Shown: piece after piece, positions 11,514-24,161 of the stretch
Numbering within the stretch: position 1 is the stretch's first letter
Layout of the letters: each line of letters begins with the position of its first letter
Assembly (NCBI GenBank): GCA_023897205.1
Contig: JAHWDD010000003.1
Location: 7,133,665-7,197,664 of the forward strand
Reading direction: 5' to 3'
Length of the DNA: 64,000 bases
Source: Exophiala sp. HKRS030
Lineage: Eukaryota > Ascomycota > Eurotiomycetes > Chaetothyriales > Herpotrichiellaceae
Notes under the pieces: model-generated
The model's input: only the letters and a program-made list of their open reading frames with translations
Database searches by the model: none
What the model was told of the DNA's origin: nothing
Translations under genes and position numbers: made by a program

Positions 11514-13285
11514 ATGTCTCTCCAAACCAATCTTTTCATCAACAACGAGTACGTCCCGTCGTCGTCTGGCGAGACGTTGACGATCTACAGTCCAAACGAT
11601 GACTCAGTCGTCACCGACAAGGTCCAAATCGCGTCCGAAGCAGACGTTGACCGTGCTGTTGCCGCAGCCAAGAAGGCCTTCCCGAGCTGGTCAGCAACAC
11701 CAGGGGTGCAACGAGCCAAATTGATGCTGAAGTTTGCCGATCTGCTCGAAGCCAATGCCGAGAAATTGGGCAAACTCGAAAGCATGTGCATGGTAAGGAC
11801 ATGTCGTTTTCCAGTTCCTCAATACCAGATCCAACGCAGATTCACTGTGTTGAATCCGAATAGAGGTGCAAGTATCTGACGAATCTGATAGGGTCAACCG
11901 ATCACACTGGCCAAGGGCTTCGTCGCTGGAGCATGTGCCACCTGGCGGTACTATGCCGGGCTGGCTGGCAAGGTCGCCGGCGAGTCTTACCCTCCTGAAG
12001 GCGATGGCTCGTACAAGATCGTTTCCTACGAGCCATTGGGTGTATGCGCCGGCATCTCCGCGTGGAACGGCACGCATGTCCTAGCTGCGTGGAAGATGGC
12101 CCCTGCCCTTGCCGCTGGGAACACGTTTGTTTTCAAGTCATCGGAGAAATCACCACTCGGTGCCGCTGCGTACGGCGACTTGATCAAAGAAGCCGGATTC
12201 CCGCCTGGAGTGATCAACATCGTCACCGGCGCTGCTCCTACCGGTGCCGTACTGGCATCACACATGGAAATTGCAAAGATTGCCTTCACTGGGTCGGCTG
12301 CTGGCGGCAGGGCTGTGCAGATTGCGGCGGCTAAATCAAACATGAAGCATGTGTCTCTTGAACTAGGAGGAAAGTCACCAGCGGTAAGTTGACTTGTGTG
12401 CACTTGCAACCAGAAGCATCGTACTTGTGGTTCCTCGAGGCACCATCTCCGCCATCCCCCCACCCCCCCCTCAAGTCTTGAACTTGTTCCGGCGGCTTGC
12501 ATACAGAGAACGTACTAACATTTCTACAGTTGATATTTGATGATGCCAATCTCGACAACGCCGTGTTACACAACGCCACTGGTTTCCTACGGAACTCTGG
12601 GCAGGTGTGCTTTGCATCTTCGAGGGTTCTCGTACAGGAAGGCATCGCCCCCAAGTTCATCGAGGCTGTCAAAAAGGCCTTTGACGACGCCGCGAAGAAG
12701 ATGGGTGATCCGTCACTGGCCGACACTGCGTTTGGTCCCTTGGCCGACAAGAAGCAATTCGAGAGGGTCATGGGATTTTTGACCGACGGCAAGAATGAAG
12801 GGATCCAAATCGTGAGCGGTGGAGGCCGCATGGGAGACAAAGGAACATTCGTCCAGCCCACAGTCCTCCTAAACCCGGACGTCAAGAGTCGTGTGTTTAC
12901 GGATGAAATCTTTGGGCCAGTCATTGCCGTCAGAACTTTCAAGACGGAGGAAGAAGCCATTGCTATCGCCAACGACACCACCTATGGTCTCGGATGTGAG
13001 TTTCTTTGCTTTCCTTTCTGGGGTTTTCGTCTTTTCCTCTTTGCTCAGCTGATGAAATCCTCAACAGCCTCCGTCTTCACTTCCGACATCCCTCGAGCGT
13101 TGCGAGTGGCATCAAAGATCGAGGCGGGCAACGTCGGTGTCAACCAGGCATACAAGACGTCTCCACAGACCCCCTTTGGCGGTGTCAAGCAAAGTGGTTA
13201 CGGCCGCGAGGGTGGTTACGAAGGTCTGAGGGGTTACTTGCACGCAAAGACAATCACCATCAACATGGAGGTTCCTTCGACGTAG
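11514..13285 (+). CDS. Aldehyde dehydrogenase (NAD(P)+)
   Basis: Oxidises an aldehyde to the carboxylate. Exons 11514..11792, 11892..12383, 12530..12995 and 13068..13285 give 484 residues, the normal ALDH size. Visible landmarks: SAWNGTH in the nucleotide-binding region, FKSSEKSP with the conserved Lys and Glu of the cofactor site, FTGSAAGG, the general base Glu in LELGGKSP, and the catalytic Cys in NSGQVCFASSR. Also seen are DEIFGPVIAV and PFGGVKQSGYGREGG near the end. All junctions are GT-AG, and protein similarity continues smoothly across them (MCM-GQPIT, SPA-LIFDDANLD, GLG-SSVFTSD). The exact substrate cannot be read from sequence. A TATA box suggests regulated expression. Confidence 0.94.
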
Positions 13286-14359
13286 GCCAAAACAACTTCC
13301 ACGAAACCACGGAGGCGAGCGAGAATCTTGTCGGAGGGCAAAATATGTGTCGCTCTTGTTTTACGATGGACATCGACAAAGGTCACGTACGTACACACTG
13401 GTACCATGTACCACACCGTAGAGTATTTGTGTACTGGTAGTGGCAGCGACGACTTCCTCTGCTTGACGCCTTCAAGAAAGCTGAAACTCGACCGCGGAGG
13501 AGGAGGAGAAGAAAGAGAGTGAAAACTACCTACAAGAATCTATTTACCTCACGTTTGCGGAGCGTATGACAATCATTGTCCCGGTCCGGTCTCTCTCTCC
13601 CTCCCTCTCCCTTGTCTTTCACATTCTTTTTCTCTACCGAGATCGATGAAGCGTCATGGAATAGCCAGGTACCTACTGAGTGCCTAGGTACCATCGTAAA
13701 CATTTCTCGCTCAAAACGTACTCCCGGCGTCACAATCCTCAATGAGAAGTCGACGTCCGAAATGGGTTGATTCAAATTCAAATTCTTTCGTCCCACTATA
13801 TGGATAGTTACCCAAAAGGTCTGTTGCGAGCAAGATGAAGATTTTCGCTATTTTTGTTTAAAAATAAAAGAAACATGCCCTTGCCAATCACTACTGTCTC
13901 TTTGCTTGTCATTATCCATACCGTACCAAACGTCCATACGTACACCATTCATGGGCCCATTACTCCCCATAGCACAGGATGTAGCTATAGCCCCTTCAGC
14001 CCGTTCGGTTCCAAAAAGCTGCCACAGGGCCAAGCTACCTAGTAGTCAAAGTTTTTCATGAATCTTCTCATACCTCCAGGAGTCCAATAGCGAGCTCCCA
14101 GCTACTTTTGAAACCCGGGTGTGGTCATTTGCAAACATGCTCCCCCAGTTTCCTCCCCCTCTGGACATCCCCTCATTAGCTCACTCTGTTCGAAAGTGAA
14201 CTCTCTGTCGAAGTAATCCCCCCCCATATTAAATCTCTGTCGATCCTGTCGGCCAGCTTCGATGTGTGCATCCATGCCACAGCCGTACTGCTACACACGC
14301 AGGGCGCCTTTCGTTCGAAAGAAGTCAAATCGTTGCCACCAAATACCCTCCGGGAACCT
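13286..14359. other. Intergenic between convergent aldehyde dehydrogenase and MAPKK genes
   Basis: About 1.07 kb. Contains pyrimidine-rich tracts near 13590-13640 and an 8-bp inverted repeat with a 9-nt loop at 13668-13692. No coding region recognised. Confidence 0.6.
13668..13692. repeat. Inverted repeat (hairpin) GGTACCTA-N9-TAGGTACC
   Basis: Perfect 8-bp arms around a 9-nt loop, about 380 nt past the dehydrogenase stop in the convergent intergenic space. It could fold in a 3' UTR transcript; function unknown. Confidence 0.7.
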
Positions 14360-15945
14360 TCAATCTTTCCAGTCCCAGACCTGTGAGAGGAATGTCGACA
14401 TGCTGACTTTTTTGGCCTTCATCTCGACCATCCAAGGATGCTCCAACATTCTCCAGGGTGTCGCTCTTCTATTCGGATCCTTCTCCAGACAACATTCGAT
14501 AAAGTATTTGAACATGTCGGACCACTTGATGCCGTTTTCAGGCTCGTCCTTTAACTTCGGTATGGGTTGGGCGACAATGTACGTGAGCAGGTCGATCAGA
14601 CCCGCCCGAGGTTGCATTTCGGTGCCGTCGGCCGGGAATGGAAATCGGTGTTGTGCCACCTCGAGTAGCGTCACACCGAGTGACCACACGTCGGATGTGA
14701 TGGTGTAAGATTGCCCTTGTATCCGTTCTGGGGCCATATAGTACGACGTGCCGATAAAGGTGTTGGCATCTCCTTTCGTGCCAAATTCACCACTGACGCC
14801 AAAGTCGCAGAGTTTGACCTGGCCATTGCGGCAGAGCAGTATATTTGATGGTTTGATGTCTGAGAAGTCAGCCTCACGGTAAGGGAGCACAAGAGCACTG
14901 ATGCTGGTCAGTCACTCACCTCTATGTATGATCTTTCTGCTGTTGAGATATGTGAGGCCGTGTAGAACACCCTCGGCGATCTTTCCAAGCACCTTCTCAC
15001 CGGTCCTACCTCCAAGCTTTTTCACCTCACGGTAGACACTGTCGAGGCTTCCGCCTTCGCAGAACTCCATGGCTATGGATATCGTACTCGACGATTTGTC
15101 CATGAACGCACCGTAGTACTGGCAAATATATTCCGAAGTACAGTTCTTGTTGAATTTCAGCTCTCGCAGGATTTGTTTCTTAACATCCGGATCTGGGCTT
15201 GTTGTGATGATCTGCTCTTGTCAGCCACGGTGTTCTGGGGAGGAAAAAGACGCTGCCATACCTTGAGTGCGAATATTGTCTTTCCACCTTCGAGCTTACA
15301 TCGAGTGACTGCACCACCTGCACCCTCACCCAGCGAGCCAAGCTCAATGATTTTTTTCTGATCACTTGCTGCTCCCCATCCTTCATCGTCCAGATCCTCA
15401 ACATCCAGTGGTCTCCCTTTCTCAATGCTGAGTTTCTCGAAATCGATTGACAACCCACCCATGCTCGACTCGCGTTCCATGGAGGTGCCGCCTATGCTAG
15501 CCTCGGAGTAGATAGAACTGATGGCAGAGGATGGATCCGGTGTACTGCCTGTCCTTCCCTGCATGGCGAAGGACAGGGCTGAGTATGTAGATGATGAGGC
15601 CGAGCCTGGTACACTTGCGTTGTGGAAACTGTCTCCTCTTGGCCGACTCCCGCCATCATTGTTGTTGACAGCACTGATGTTCAGTGGCTGTATCTGTGGT
15701 CTCAGGTTTGTTCCACCTTCTTGAATGGACCCTTGGCTTCCCATCGGCGTAGCGAGTGATAACTTTGGCGGACCCTTCGCAGCCAGGCTGAACCGTGGGA
15801 TTTCACTTGTCGATTCGCCCTCGCTGGTCACTGGTCTTGCGTTCGGTGATGGAGGGATTCCAAGTGTCAGTCGAGGGGTTCGGGTACCGCTTTGACTCCG
15901 TCCACCAGGGACGGGGGCCCGAAGAAGCGGCACTGGGGACGACAT
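14360..15945 (-). CDS. MKK1: MAP kinase kinase of the cell wall integrity pathway (Mkk1/2 type)
   Basis: Dual-specificity kinase that phosphorylates the Slt2/Mpk1-type MAPK (family knowledge). The CDS is complement(14360..14859, 14920..15211, 15262..15945), 491 residues. The start [15 protein letters not shown] (ATG 15945) matches the usual opening of filamentous Mkk proteins. The ~220-residue N-terminus is Ser/Pro-rich. The kinase domain follows: [16 protein letters not shown] (Gly loop), IFALK (ATP Lys), HRDIKPSN spanning the second intron, [11 protein letters not shown] (DFG) and [13 protein letters not shown]. The GVSGEFG activation segment separates it from Pbs2 and Ste7 relatives. Upstream in-frame codons after a possible acceptor at about 16058 leave room for an extra 5' exon, which I consider less likely. 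Confidence 0.93.
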
Positions 15946-17692
15946 GACCGTAGTGAGGCTGGCAACGACCGGTGCCGAGTGGAGGGGAGGGAACGCCGAG
16001 GAGTTCGGAGACACGGTCGTAGGTCTTTTATCAGGTACAAAGCACAAGCGCCTGTAAAAGTGATGCCAATCAGAGGGGCGTCGAATCTTGCGCGGCGGCC
16101 TGAATCAGCGTCGACGGCCCGCCGCTGATTGAACCGGAGTGTAATCAGGGCAAAGACTCGTAGCTCTGCCTGCCTCGACAGCCTCTGGCGTCGCTATGAA
16201 AAAAGGACAATGCAATGTCTTGGAGGCTGCAGTGGCTGGATCGTTGACAACAGGTTTGTTGGGCAGGTTTTTGAGATTGTTTGCTGTTCACGAGGGCGAC
16301 GTCAGGTCAAGGCGTTTCCCGCATGGGGGCGGGATCTGCAACAGGCGGCTACTTGAAACGCTTACGATTCTCGACAGGCCCGAGTCTCCTCACACGATGA
16401 CCAAACTGCCAGAGAATCTGTTGCACCAAAGGTTGTTGTCTCAGATGATGAATGTAGACGAGAGTACGGATGTGCATATACGAGTATTGTCTGTGTTCCT
16501 CAGGCAGTGAGTAGAGGCGGGCGGACCCTCAGCTGGCCTCCTTGGCCATCTTACACTGCTACGAACAACCTTGCACCCGCCGTGAGCACATCCCAGGGCA
16601 AATCACCCTGGCACTAACGACAGCCCTACCACCGGACGACACGTTCACTCAATTGGCGAACAGCTATCCATGCCCGCTACCAAAACTGATCAAGCAGGGC
16701 ATTTCTGGGGCCCGCTAGAGGCAAAAGCAGAACAGCTGGGGCCATCAGCAACGAGGAACCTGTGATGGAGAGAAGTTGTGTGACAGTCACATACATACCG
16801 CCCATTTGCTGCCATCCACATGCCAATATGACCCTCCTCCGCCTGTCAGAGCCAGGCAACATGCGGTGACAGGGATTCAGCAAAACCGTACCCTAGCTAA
16901 AGCCGATGATCCGAATGGAGCCTTGTCATGATTTTGGTTAGTGGCGACGCCTACAGCCTTCACAGTACGAGTACTTGGGTATACGATTCCCACTTCATCG
17001 TTCCAGTTGAACGGGTAATGCACGCAAGCGGATCAATGTCAGAAACTACTAGGTAGGAAATCAGAAGATCGAGTATTGAATGAGTATTTTATTTTGGCAA
17101 GGAGAGGCCCGCTTGTTCTTCGAATTGATGCCCTCCTTCTCGTCCGGTTGTTTCTTCACAATCTAGGTCCGCCACCACCGCGTCTACAGTCAAGCCGGGG
17201 ACGCGAATTTGTGACTCGGTTCGTTGCCACTGTCAGGCTTTTCATGTCCCCACGAGGGGAGCAGTCTCGCCGACAGAATTTCGAGGCTCACAGCGGATTG
17301 GATGAGTGTTCTCTGTGTTGTTTTTGGGATGAGCAGGGTTTGAGACTCGGTCAGGTCCGGATTGAGTTTGTGTCGTCGGGTTGGGATTAAGAAAGGATCA
17401 AGGTCGTTGCATACAAGCTCAAGTCATCATTCGTAACTCGCTTCCCTCGCGAGATTTAAAGGAAAAGGTATCATAGCTTCGTCAGGTCGCTTTGCGCAAC
17501 ATACCGTCTATCGGTTGGACGCCAAAGAGCAAAACAATGCCTTATGCTTTTTCGCAGGACTGTCATTGTGTCGAGGTGGTGGTTTGGGGAACATATGGAA
17601 TTCGAAGGAATGTGTTTTCTCGGAGCGTAGAGGCGTAAATTCAGGATTGAGAAGAGGTGGCAGCGAGCGGGAGACCTGCGATGGTGTGTACA
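15946..17692. other. Intergenic, MKK promoter and 3' flank of the KH gene
   Basis: About 1.75 kb. Both neighbours are on the minus strand, so the left end is the MKK promoter/5' leader and the right end the KH-gene 3' UTR. No open frame in it has coding character I can recognise; no repeats of note. Confidence 0.55.
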
Positions 17693-18845
17693 TTACTCCG
17701 AAGAGGCTTGTTGTCGGCGTCCCTTCTCCGCTTCCAAGTTCTCGTACAGGAGATACAGAGCTCGCTCATTCGCGCTTGCACTACCCATGATGGTGAACAT
17801 GCGCTCACCAGTCTCATCATGCGGTGCTTTTGCAATCGAGATTCTGGCACCCGAGGTCTTCCTGATTTCGCTGATCTTGGAGCCACCCCGTCCGATGATG
17901 CAGCCGACCATATCGGCAGGAATGCTGATGTTCTGGGTTTGAACTTCCTCCCCATCTTCGGTGACCATTGGAATTCCACTGCCCCGGGGCGCATCACTAC
18001 CGCGATTGTAGCTGCGTGTTTCGCTGAAGTCGGTGCCGTTTCCTGTGCGGTTATAGGTACGACCGCTGGCAGGATAACCGCCGCCGGTCATTGCACCACC
18101 ACCAACAGCAGGAGGAAGAGGGCCCGAGCCGACCTGAACGCGGACCGCGGGATTATACAGGACTGTTCCAGTGCCACGTTGCCAATCATCAACCAAACAC
18201 TTTCCAATTTCCCAGACGGCCTTGTCGATGCCTTCCGGAGTGCCCTGGACTTCAACAATGCGCTCGGTGGACTGAGGCAGCATTTCCTTCTGAGCAACCA
18301 TGCGAACTCCGGAGACGTCTTGGATGTGCTTGATCTTAAGGCCTTGTCGGCCAATGATGGTGCCCATCTGGTTGTGAGAGATGAGAAGGCGAATAGCTAG
18401 ACACATGGTTAATGACCGACGACGAAAGGGGAAGTGAGGGTTGCTTACGATGGGTACCATTGTTCTGAATGACTCCTCCCATGCCCATCTGCGGCGCACC
18501 TTCCAAAAGGCCCTTGGCAACGAGAGCATATGCCTTTGCGATGCCGGACAGAGGTCCGGTGACAGTCAGGACTCGATCATGAACACCCTGCACGACCTTA
18601 CTGACACCAGCTTTGACTCCGGTCTCTTCGCGCAAATCGGCCACATTTTTTCCCTGTTTGCCAATGATGACGCCGGCCTCCTTGGTCGAGACGATAGCTC
18701 GAAGGGTCAATTGCGACTGCGCATATTCTTCATCGGTCTTGGGAGGCTCATTCTCTCGGTCACCAATATTGAGCTGGTTCATAGACTCGTTCAAGGCGGC
18801 GGCATCGTCGACGTGGTTCGCAACAGGGGAGTCGGCGGAATCCAT
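17693..18845 (-). CDS. Three-KH-domain RNA-binding protein (Rnc1/Pbp2/Hek2-like)
   Basis: Poly(C)-binding-type RNA regulator, post-transcriptional (family knowledge). The CDS is complement(17693..18396, 18449..18845), 366 residues with one 52-nt intron inside KH2. Three KH GxxG loops are visible: GVIIGKQGKN (KH1, about residue 58), GTIIGRQGLK (KH2, about 142) and GCIIGRGGSK (KH3, about 292). A Gly/Arg/Tyr-rich linker separates KH2 and KH3. In fission yeast Rnc1 stabilises the mRNA of a phosphatase that restrains the cell-integrity MAPK. Its position next to MKK is therefore suggestive, but adjacency alone proves nothing. The stop at 17693 gives a natural end shortly after KH3. Confidence 0.9.
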
Positions 18846-19782
18846 TGTAAGATGCGGTGAGTGGGACGGAGATGGAAGAGGAGTATTATCTTGTCGAGTT
18901 CAAGGTCACGGCTGATGGCAGACAAGCAGAAAAGAATTTGTTCGAGGAGTGGCAGGCCAACGGGGGATGAGCGCTGGGGACCCGGGTGGGATTTGTGGGC
19001 ACGGTGAGGGGGGGATAGGACAAAGATGAGACTGTCCCCTGATGAGTTCAGGACAAGGACGGGGAAGAGTTTGGAAGGGCGGAGAGAAGGAGGATCGAGT
19101 CGTAACGGGAGAAGTGGTGAGAAGATGAGGTCGCGTAGTTTGAGATGAGGAGAAGAGAGTAGGATGTTTCGTGGTGGAAATAACGAAAATAATAAGATGC
19201 TGCTGGGTCCTGGTTTTGTTATTCGACGGTGCCAGGGGAGGGGGAAAGGAGGTTGTGTTCGAACTGCGGCTTGGCTCCACTAGAGACAGAAGTGGCCAGT
19301 GAGAGTGTCTAGTGAGTGTGTGTAGTGCATTGAGCTTGTGCATTGAACGGCAAAGTCCAGTTCTTTGAGGGCCCAGGGTCCCCGAACCACAGTCCCTCTT
19401 GGCGCCCTGAATCTCTGGGTCCAGCCCCTAAGGAGCCCTCACCCAGTCTCTAATTACACCTTTCCTAGGCTTAGGTAACAGGAAATTCAGGTGGTCCTTA
19501 TTAGGGAACCTTGACTGTTCGGTTGTCGAATACGGCGTTACCATCTTGTTGATCATCACAACTACCTACATTACTCAGAATGGTATAGAGTGCTCGTATG
19601 TACATAACTCCGTACTGTGTTTGCAGATCGCCAATATGCGGTCCAGATCTCGACAACTCACATCATTCTCTTCGACCCTTGTCGCTGCCAACCTGCCCCC
19701 ACGAGTTCTCTCGGTCAGAATCGAAAGGCACAGGGAAACTGCCATTGCCAGTCGGACCGGGGATACCGTATACTGTAGGTGC
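18846..19782. other. Intergenic, KH-gene promoter and 3' flank of the alcohol dehydrogenase
   Basis: About 940 bases. The part next to 18846 is purine-rich on the plus strand and likely the long 5' leader of the KH gene. A GTACGGAGT-type motif (ACTCCGTAC) lies at 19607-19615. No gene seen. Confidence 0.55.
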
Positions 19783-21052
19783 CTATTTGTCTGCCTCGAA
19801 AACGACCTTTTGAACCAACATTCGGTTGAATTGGTCGTAATACTTGACTGCTTCTGACAATGGCTGCACGCACTCCGTCATGAAGCTGCCATATCGTCAA
19901 TAAATCGAAAAGTGATGAGTCGAATGGGGGGTAAGGTACTTACTCGAGTTTGTCCTGCACTTTCCCAAGGAGTTCCAGGGCTGGTTCAAAGAGGCCTATA
20001 TCAAACATGTGAGTATTGGTTTTGGGGGGGGGGAAACATTTGAATGGGGCTATGCATACTTCGAACTGGGCACCGTCCCATCTGTATCCTCAGGTTCTTT
20101 CCATAAGCTTGGTTGCCAGTCCAAGGGATTTCCGCGTTATGGACGCCCACACTCGAAATGTTCCCCCACGGTCTCAAGAGGTCAAAGGCCATCTTCAGCG
20201 CATCGCTGTGTCCGACAATTTCAATGGCCGTGTCCGCGCCACGCCCGTCGGTGAGTTCCAGCACTCTCTTCTTCAACCCTTCCATGTTGGTTTGGTAGTT
20301 CCATGGTTCGGCACCGAGTTTCTTCGCGATTTCCAGTCTGGATTCCACTCCATCGACAGCCAGCAGCGCTCGCGGCTTGTACTCCAGTGCACTCACCAGG
20401 CCACACAACCCGACGGGCCCACAGCCTATAAGGAGAACCACGCTCTGGCGTATCGTCGCCTCGTCGAACCCGCGGAAAGCGTTGGCCGCCGCGAAATAGC
20501 CCGTGGGGAAAATGTCGGCCATCAACACGAGCTTGTCTTCTGCAATGTTGGGAGGTGCTTTCACCACGGTGCTGTCCGCCAGTGGGATCCGGCAATACTC
20601 GGCCTGGCCGCCGTCGAGTAAAGGGCAGCCGAACAACTTGCACTGGGTGCAGCGAGACGAAAAGCCCCCTTTGCAGTAGAAGCATTCCCCACAGCTGGTG
20701 GTGAACGGGGTGACTATCTTGTCTCCCTTTTTGAACGACTTGACCTCGGACCCGGTCTCTACGACCTCGCCGGTGAATTCGTGGCCCATGATGAAGCCAG
20801 TATCGGATGGCTGATGACCACGGAAGACGTGAAGTTCACTTTTTGCAACTAGATTAGTCTCCGAAAATGCTTAGGAGGCTCGCTTTGCTTTTGCTTTGCA
20901 TTGTTACAGTACCTTCCACATAGCGCCGTATATCGGACCTTGACAACGATGTCCTTGGGATCCTGGATTTTGGGTATAGGCCTTTCCTCCACTTCGACGT
21001 GCAACTTGCCCTTGAATACCACCGCCTTCATCGTATCTTTGGTCGTCGCCAT
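19783..21052 (-). CDS. Zinc-dependent medium-chain alcohol dehydrogenase
   Basis: NAD(P)-dependent alcohol/aldehyde oxidoreductase of the MDR family. The CDS is complement(19783..19885, 19944..19995, 20060..20838, 20913..21052), 357 residues, including a 52-nt third exon. The catalytic zinc site is TALCGSELH (Cys, spanning intron 1) and MGHEFTGEV (His, Glu). The structural zinc loop is SCGECFYCKGGFSSRC with four Cys. The Rossmann motif is LIGCGPVGLCGL, ending at acidic VDGVESR. The C-terminus reads LSEAVKYYDQFNRM. The short 3' exons were chosen because they restore this tail (RS-LFEPALELLGKVQDKLD-FMTECVQPL). The substrate is unknown. A G10 homopolymer sits inside the intron at 20024-20034. 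Confidence 0.92.
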
Positions 21053-22198
21053 GTCGATTCTTTCTCAAAAGCTAGTTGGGCTGAACCTCAAAAGTGCTCG
21101 GGTATCGTTTGCCGGTTTCCCGTAACAATGTAGTCTTGATCAAAGATTGCAAGCTCGAACGGGGGAAGACACTTTTTCCACACGTATGCCGCAATAAGGG
21201 GGAGATGCAAGAGGGCGCACACTATTCTTCACAACACTTCACAAGTCCTGCAAAGAGTAATATAAGGAATGAAAAACAACACTCGTACATACTTCCGTAC
21301 GGATACAGGTTGGTAGGTCAGGCAGCTCACACATAATCAACAAGTCCCGTAATATCCCTTGTGCGGGGGGGTTTGTTAGACTTTCGAACCACTTGCCATG
21401 GCCCTTGGGAGAAGCAACGGCCCTGAAATTAACCGAGGCTTTGATACTCATAGAGTAACAAACGCGGTCCGCATACGGAGTACTTGTTTGGTACCCAGCA
21501 GTTACTCCATAAATGCTGGCGGGGGGAGAGGGACCTGTACCGAGTTACTTTTTCGTAGGTAAGGTAGCTTAGGTAAATGCTTTGGAGACGCGATATCCCC
21601 CGCGCACGTAAATAATGACGACGAACTCCGGACACCAGTGCGAAACACCCATGATGGCCCCCATTGGATATAAAGTTGCCCAGCTAAATGACCTAGAAAG
21701 GGGTGATTTTGTGCTATCACAAAACTTAAGGAGTAATCAGGTACTCATAAGGTACACTTTCACGCCGTACGGGCGTAAATCTTTAAGCGGAGGACGTCGG
21801 TGGGTTGCGAGTACGCAATATGATGATGTTCTCGCAACATTGTATCATGTTCCTATCTCCGGGCGTCCCCAGGCTTACTATCTAAACATACTGTAAGAGT
21901 ACTTTTGAACACAAAAAGCCAATGAATGCTATTTTTTCTGGTCGGTCTGGACAGGATGAGCACGGCGTTTCGCAGTTGACGTACCGTGTGCTGAGATCTT
22001 AAAACCATGCTACGGTCTACTGTACCATTTATCAGGCATGTTCATTCTGAACAACGCTGGCAAAAGATTTCAATGACCCCCGAGCAACCATTCATGGACG
22101 ATAAAACAACCTCGCAAGGAATACGTTAAAATGTGAGAAATAAGAAAGGATCGTCTGGCTCTGACGGAGTAATCAGAATCAGTCAGTCTCTCACACAT

Positions 22199-22216
22199 GT
22201 GTGTGTGTGTGTGTGT
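22199..22216. repeat. (TG)n microsatellite
   Basis: Nine consecutive TG units, flanked on the left by CACACA, so the tract could form a small hairpin. About 350 nt upstream of the methyltransferase ATG. Confidence 0.85.
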
Positions 22217-22442
22217 ATGTCAAAAAATGCCACGCGAACTTACTCCGTACGACGACCACGATTGTCTCTGTGCGAAGCTGACTGAACGGACGGAGGCCTG
22301 ACATCTTACGAGGGCCCAACCATTTATTGAATTTCTCCTCCACCACTCCGGGGGGAATTTGCAGATATTTTGTCCCTCCAGTTCCACGTCACCGGTACAA
22401 GTCGCCCCCAGGGGAAGGGAGGGGTGTGAAGTAAGTCATTCA

Positions 22443-22450
22443 TATATAAG
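22443..22450 (+). promoter_or_regulatory. TATA box of the O-methyltransferase gene
   Basis: TATATAAG, 117 nt before the ATG at 22567; the only strong TATA element in this intergenic region. Confidence 0.55.
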
Positions 22451-22566
22451 CAAGCAGCATCTGTCACTGTCATCATCTCGATGAAACTCGTGCAATACAA
22501 GAGCAAATGAACCCGTAACCACCCAGCTTTCTCTCCAGGCCCCAGCCGGGCATCATAACCAAAGAA

Positions 22567-23860
22567 ATGCCAGCAGACAAGATCGAGAAGCTCAGGACCC
22601 TACAGGGCTTCCTCCATCGACAAATAGACGACTACGAAGCTGCCGTTTCCACCCACCCCTCAGGTGAAAGGCGCAAATGGGCCATCTTGGAAAATGAAAT
22701 CTTCAACACCTCCGAGAAGATCGCCGACCTCATGTTGACCCCGGGAGACCGTGTCCTCAGGCTCGGTCTCGCCCCCATGCTGAACACTGCGCTGCAAGTG
22801 TCGATGCAGCTGGATCTCTTCAACATCATCCGGGGCGAGACCGACCTCCATACGTTGTCCGAAAAGACGGGTGCGACCCCGACCCTCCTCATCCGGATCC
22901 TGCGCTGTCTCGCCGCCTTTCGCATCCTCGGGCAATCCGGCAGGGGCACGTTCTCGCCCACACCGCTGTCGATCAAGTTCAGGGAGAGTCAGGCTCGCGA
23001 CTGGGTCATGTCGGCCTTCAACGTCATGCAAGCCCAAAGCCGGATGGTGCCGTCCATCCTGGAATCGAACGGCTATCGAAGCCCGACGGACCGCGCGGAC
23101 AACTCGGGCGTCCGTCTCTGGGGCAAGACCATGTTTGAGATGATGGGCGAGGACGAAGGGTTGAGGACACAGTTCGGGTCGGCCATGGCGGCCCAAGAAG
23201 ATCTTCCTGCACAGATGTATCCCGAGTTTCCGTTTCAGAGGTATGTGGTGGAGAACGACGAGCGAGGACGGTCCATCAAGGAAGACGATGCCGTCACCAT
23301 CGTGGATGTGGGAGGAGGAATGGGCCACGTGCTCGAGCTGATCCTCCAGCGAAACCCTGGCCTGCCCGGACGCTTCGTGGTCCAGGACGTGGAGGAGATT
23401 GTGTCTCTTGCCGATCCCAACGAGAAGGCCTTTGAGGTCATGGCTCATGACTTTTTCACGCCACAACCGATCAAAGGTGAGGGCGTCTTGTCTGTCGTTC
23501 ATTTGGGACTTTCTTTCCGGTGGAACTTACTTACCCGTCAAAACAGGGGCTAGGTTCTACTACACCCGGCATTGTCTGCATGACTGGACGGACGATCAGT
23601 GTGTGACTATCCTGAAGCATCTCAGAGACGCCTGCAAGCCAGGATACTCCAGGATCTTGATCCATGAGTTTGTTCTTCCAGCGACAGGTTGTGGCCAGCG
23701 TGAAGCATTGTTTGATGTCCTGATGATGTCACTCTGCGGTATGGAAAGGGACGAGGAGCAATGGCATGACATTCTTACCGAAGCTGGCCTGGAAATGATC
23801 AAGATCTGGAGAGCAGATGTAGGAGGCTACGCTATTATTGAGGCAGCCCCGGCCCCATGA
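22567..23860 (+). CDS. SAM-dependent O-methyltransferase (plant COMT-like, secondary metabolism type)
   Basis: Transfers methyl from S-adenosylmethionine to a hydroxyl of a small aromatic or polyketide-like substrate (family knowledge). Exons 22567..23476 and 23547..23860 give 407 residues with one 70-nt intron. The N-terminal winged-helix dimerisation domain covers about residues 70-150 (LNTALQVSMQLDLFNII, LLIRILRCLAAFRIL). The Rossmann SAM motif is IVDVGGGMGHVLELIL near residue 240. The catalytic His lies in RHCLHDWTDDQC, directly after the intron junction IK-GARFYYTRH. The final part is DILTEAGLEMIKIW. It stands alone: no polyketide synthase or other biosynthetic backbone lies within the window. 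Confidence 0.93.
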
Positions 23861-24161
23861 TCTGCTTCCTCCTCTCAAGATTTCAGGATGACTGTACAAT
23901 ACCCTTGAAATCAAAATTGTTGGCCCCCCAGTGCGGAACTGAGGAGGGTGGCCGATGGAGAGAGATGAAGGATGAGAGATGTGAATGCCGTTCAATTCTA
24001 TTATCAGGCGACTCCTTACCATAACGCCCAGAACCATTTGTCTCTTCCATCCCATTCCTTTCCTTCCCGTGAGCCACCCAATGCACCGTGATCTGGAACT
24101 CCTGCAAACACAATGTCGTTCGGCATGTATACGGCGAAGCTGCGAGTGTGCTTCTCGCTTC
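23861..24161. other. Short intergenic between convergent O-methyltransferase and Yippee genes
   Basis: About 300 bases of 3' flanks; nothing else seen. Confidence 0.6.

Larger units (their letters stand above)
21053..22566. promoter_or_regulatory. Divergent intergenic region, alcohol dehydrogenase (-) / O-methyltransferase (+)
   Basis: About 1.5 kb between divergent genes. It holds CCGTACGG/TACGGAGTAC-like palindromic motifs at about 21291-21304, 21472-21485 and 22240-22252, a (TG)n tract at 22199-22216 and a TATATAAG box at 22443-22450. No coding region recognised. Confidence 0.55.

Noticed and set aside
22660..23502. 280-codon minus-strand open frame
   Set aside because: Antisense shadow of the O-methyltransferase; no family motifs.
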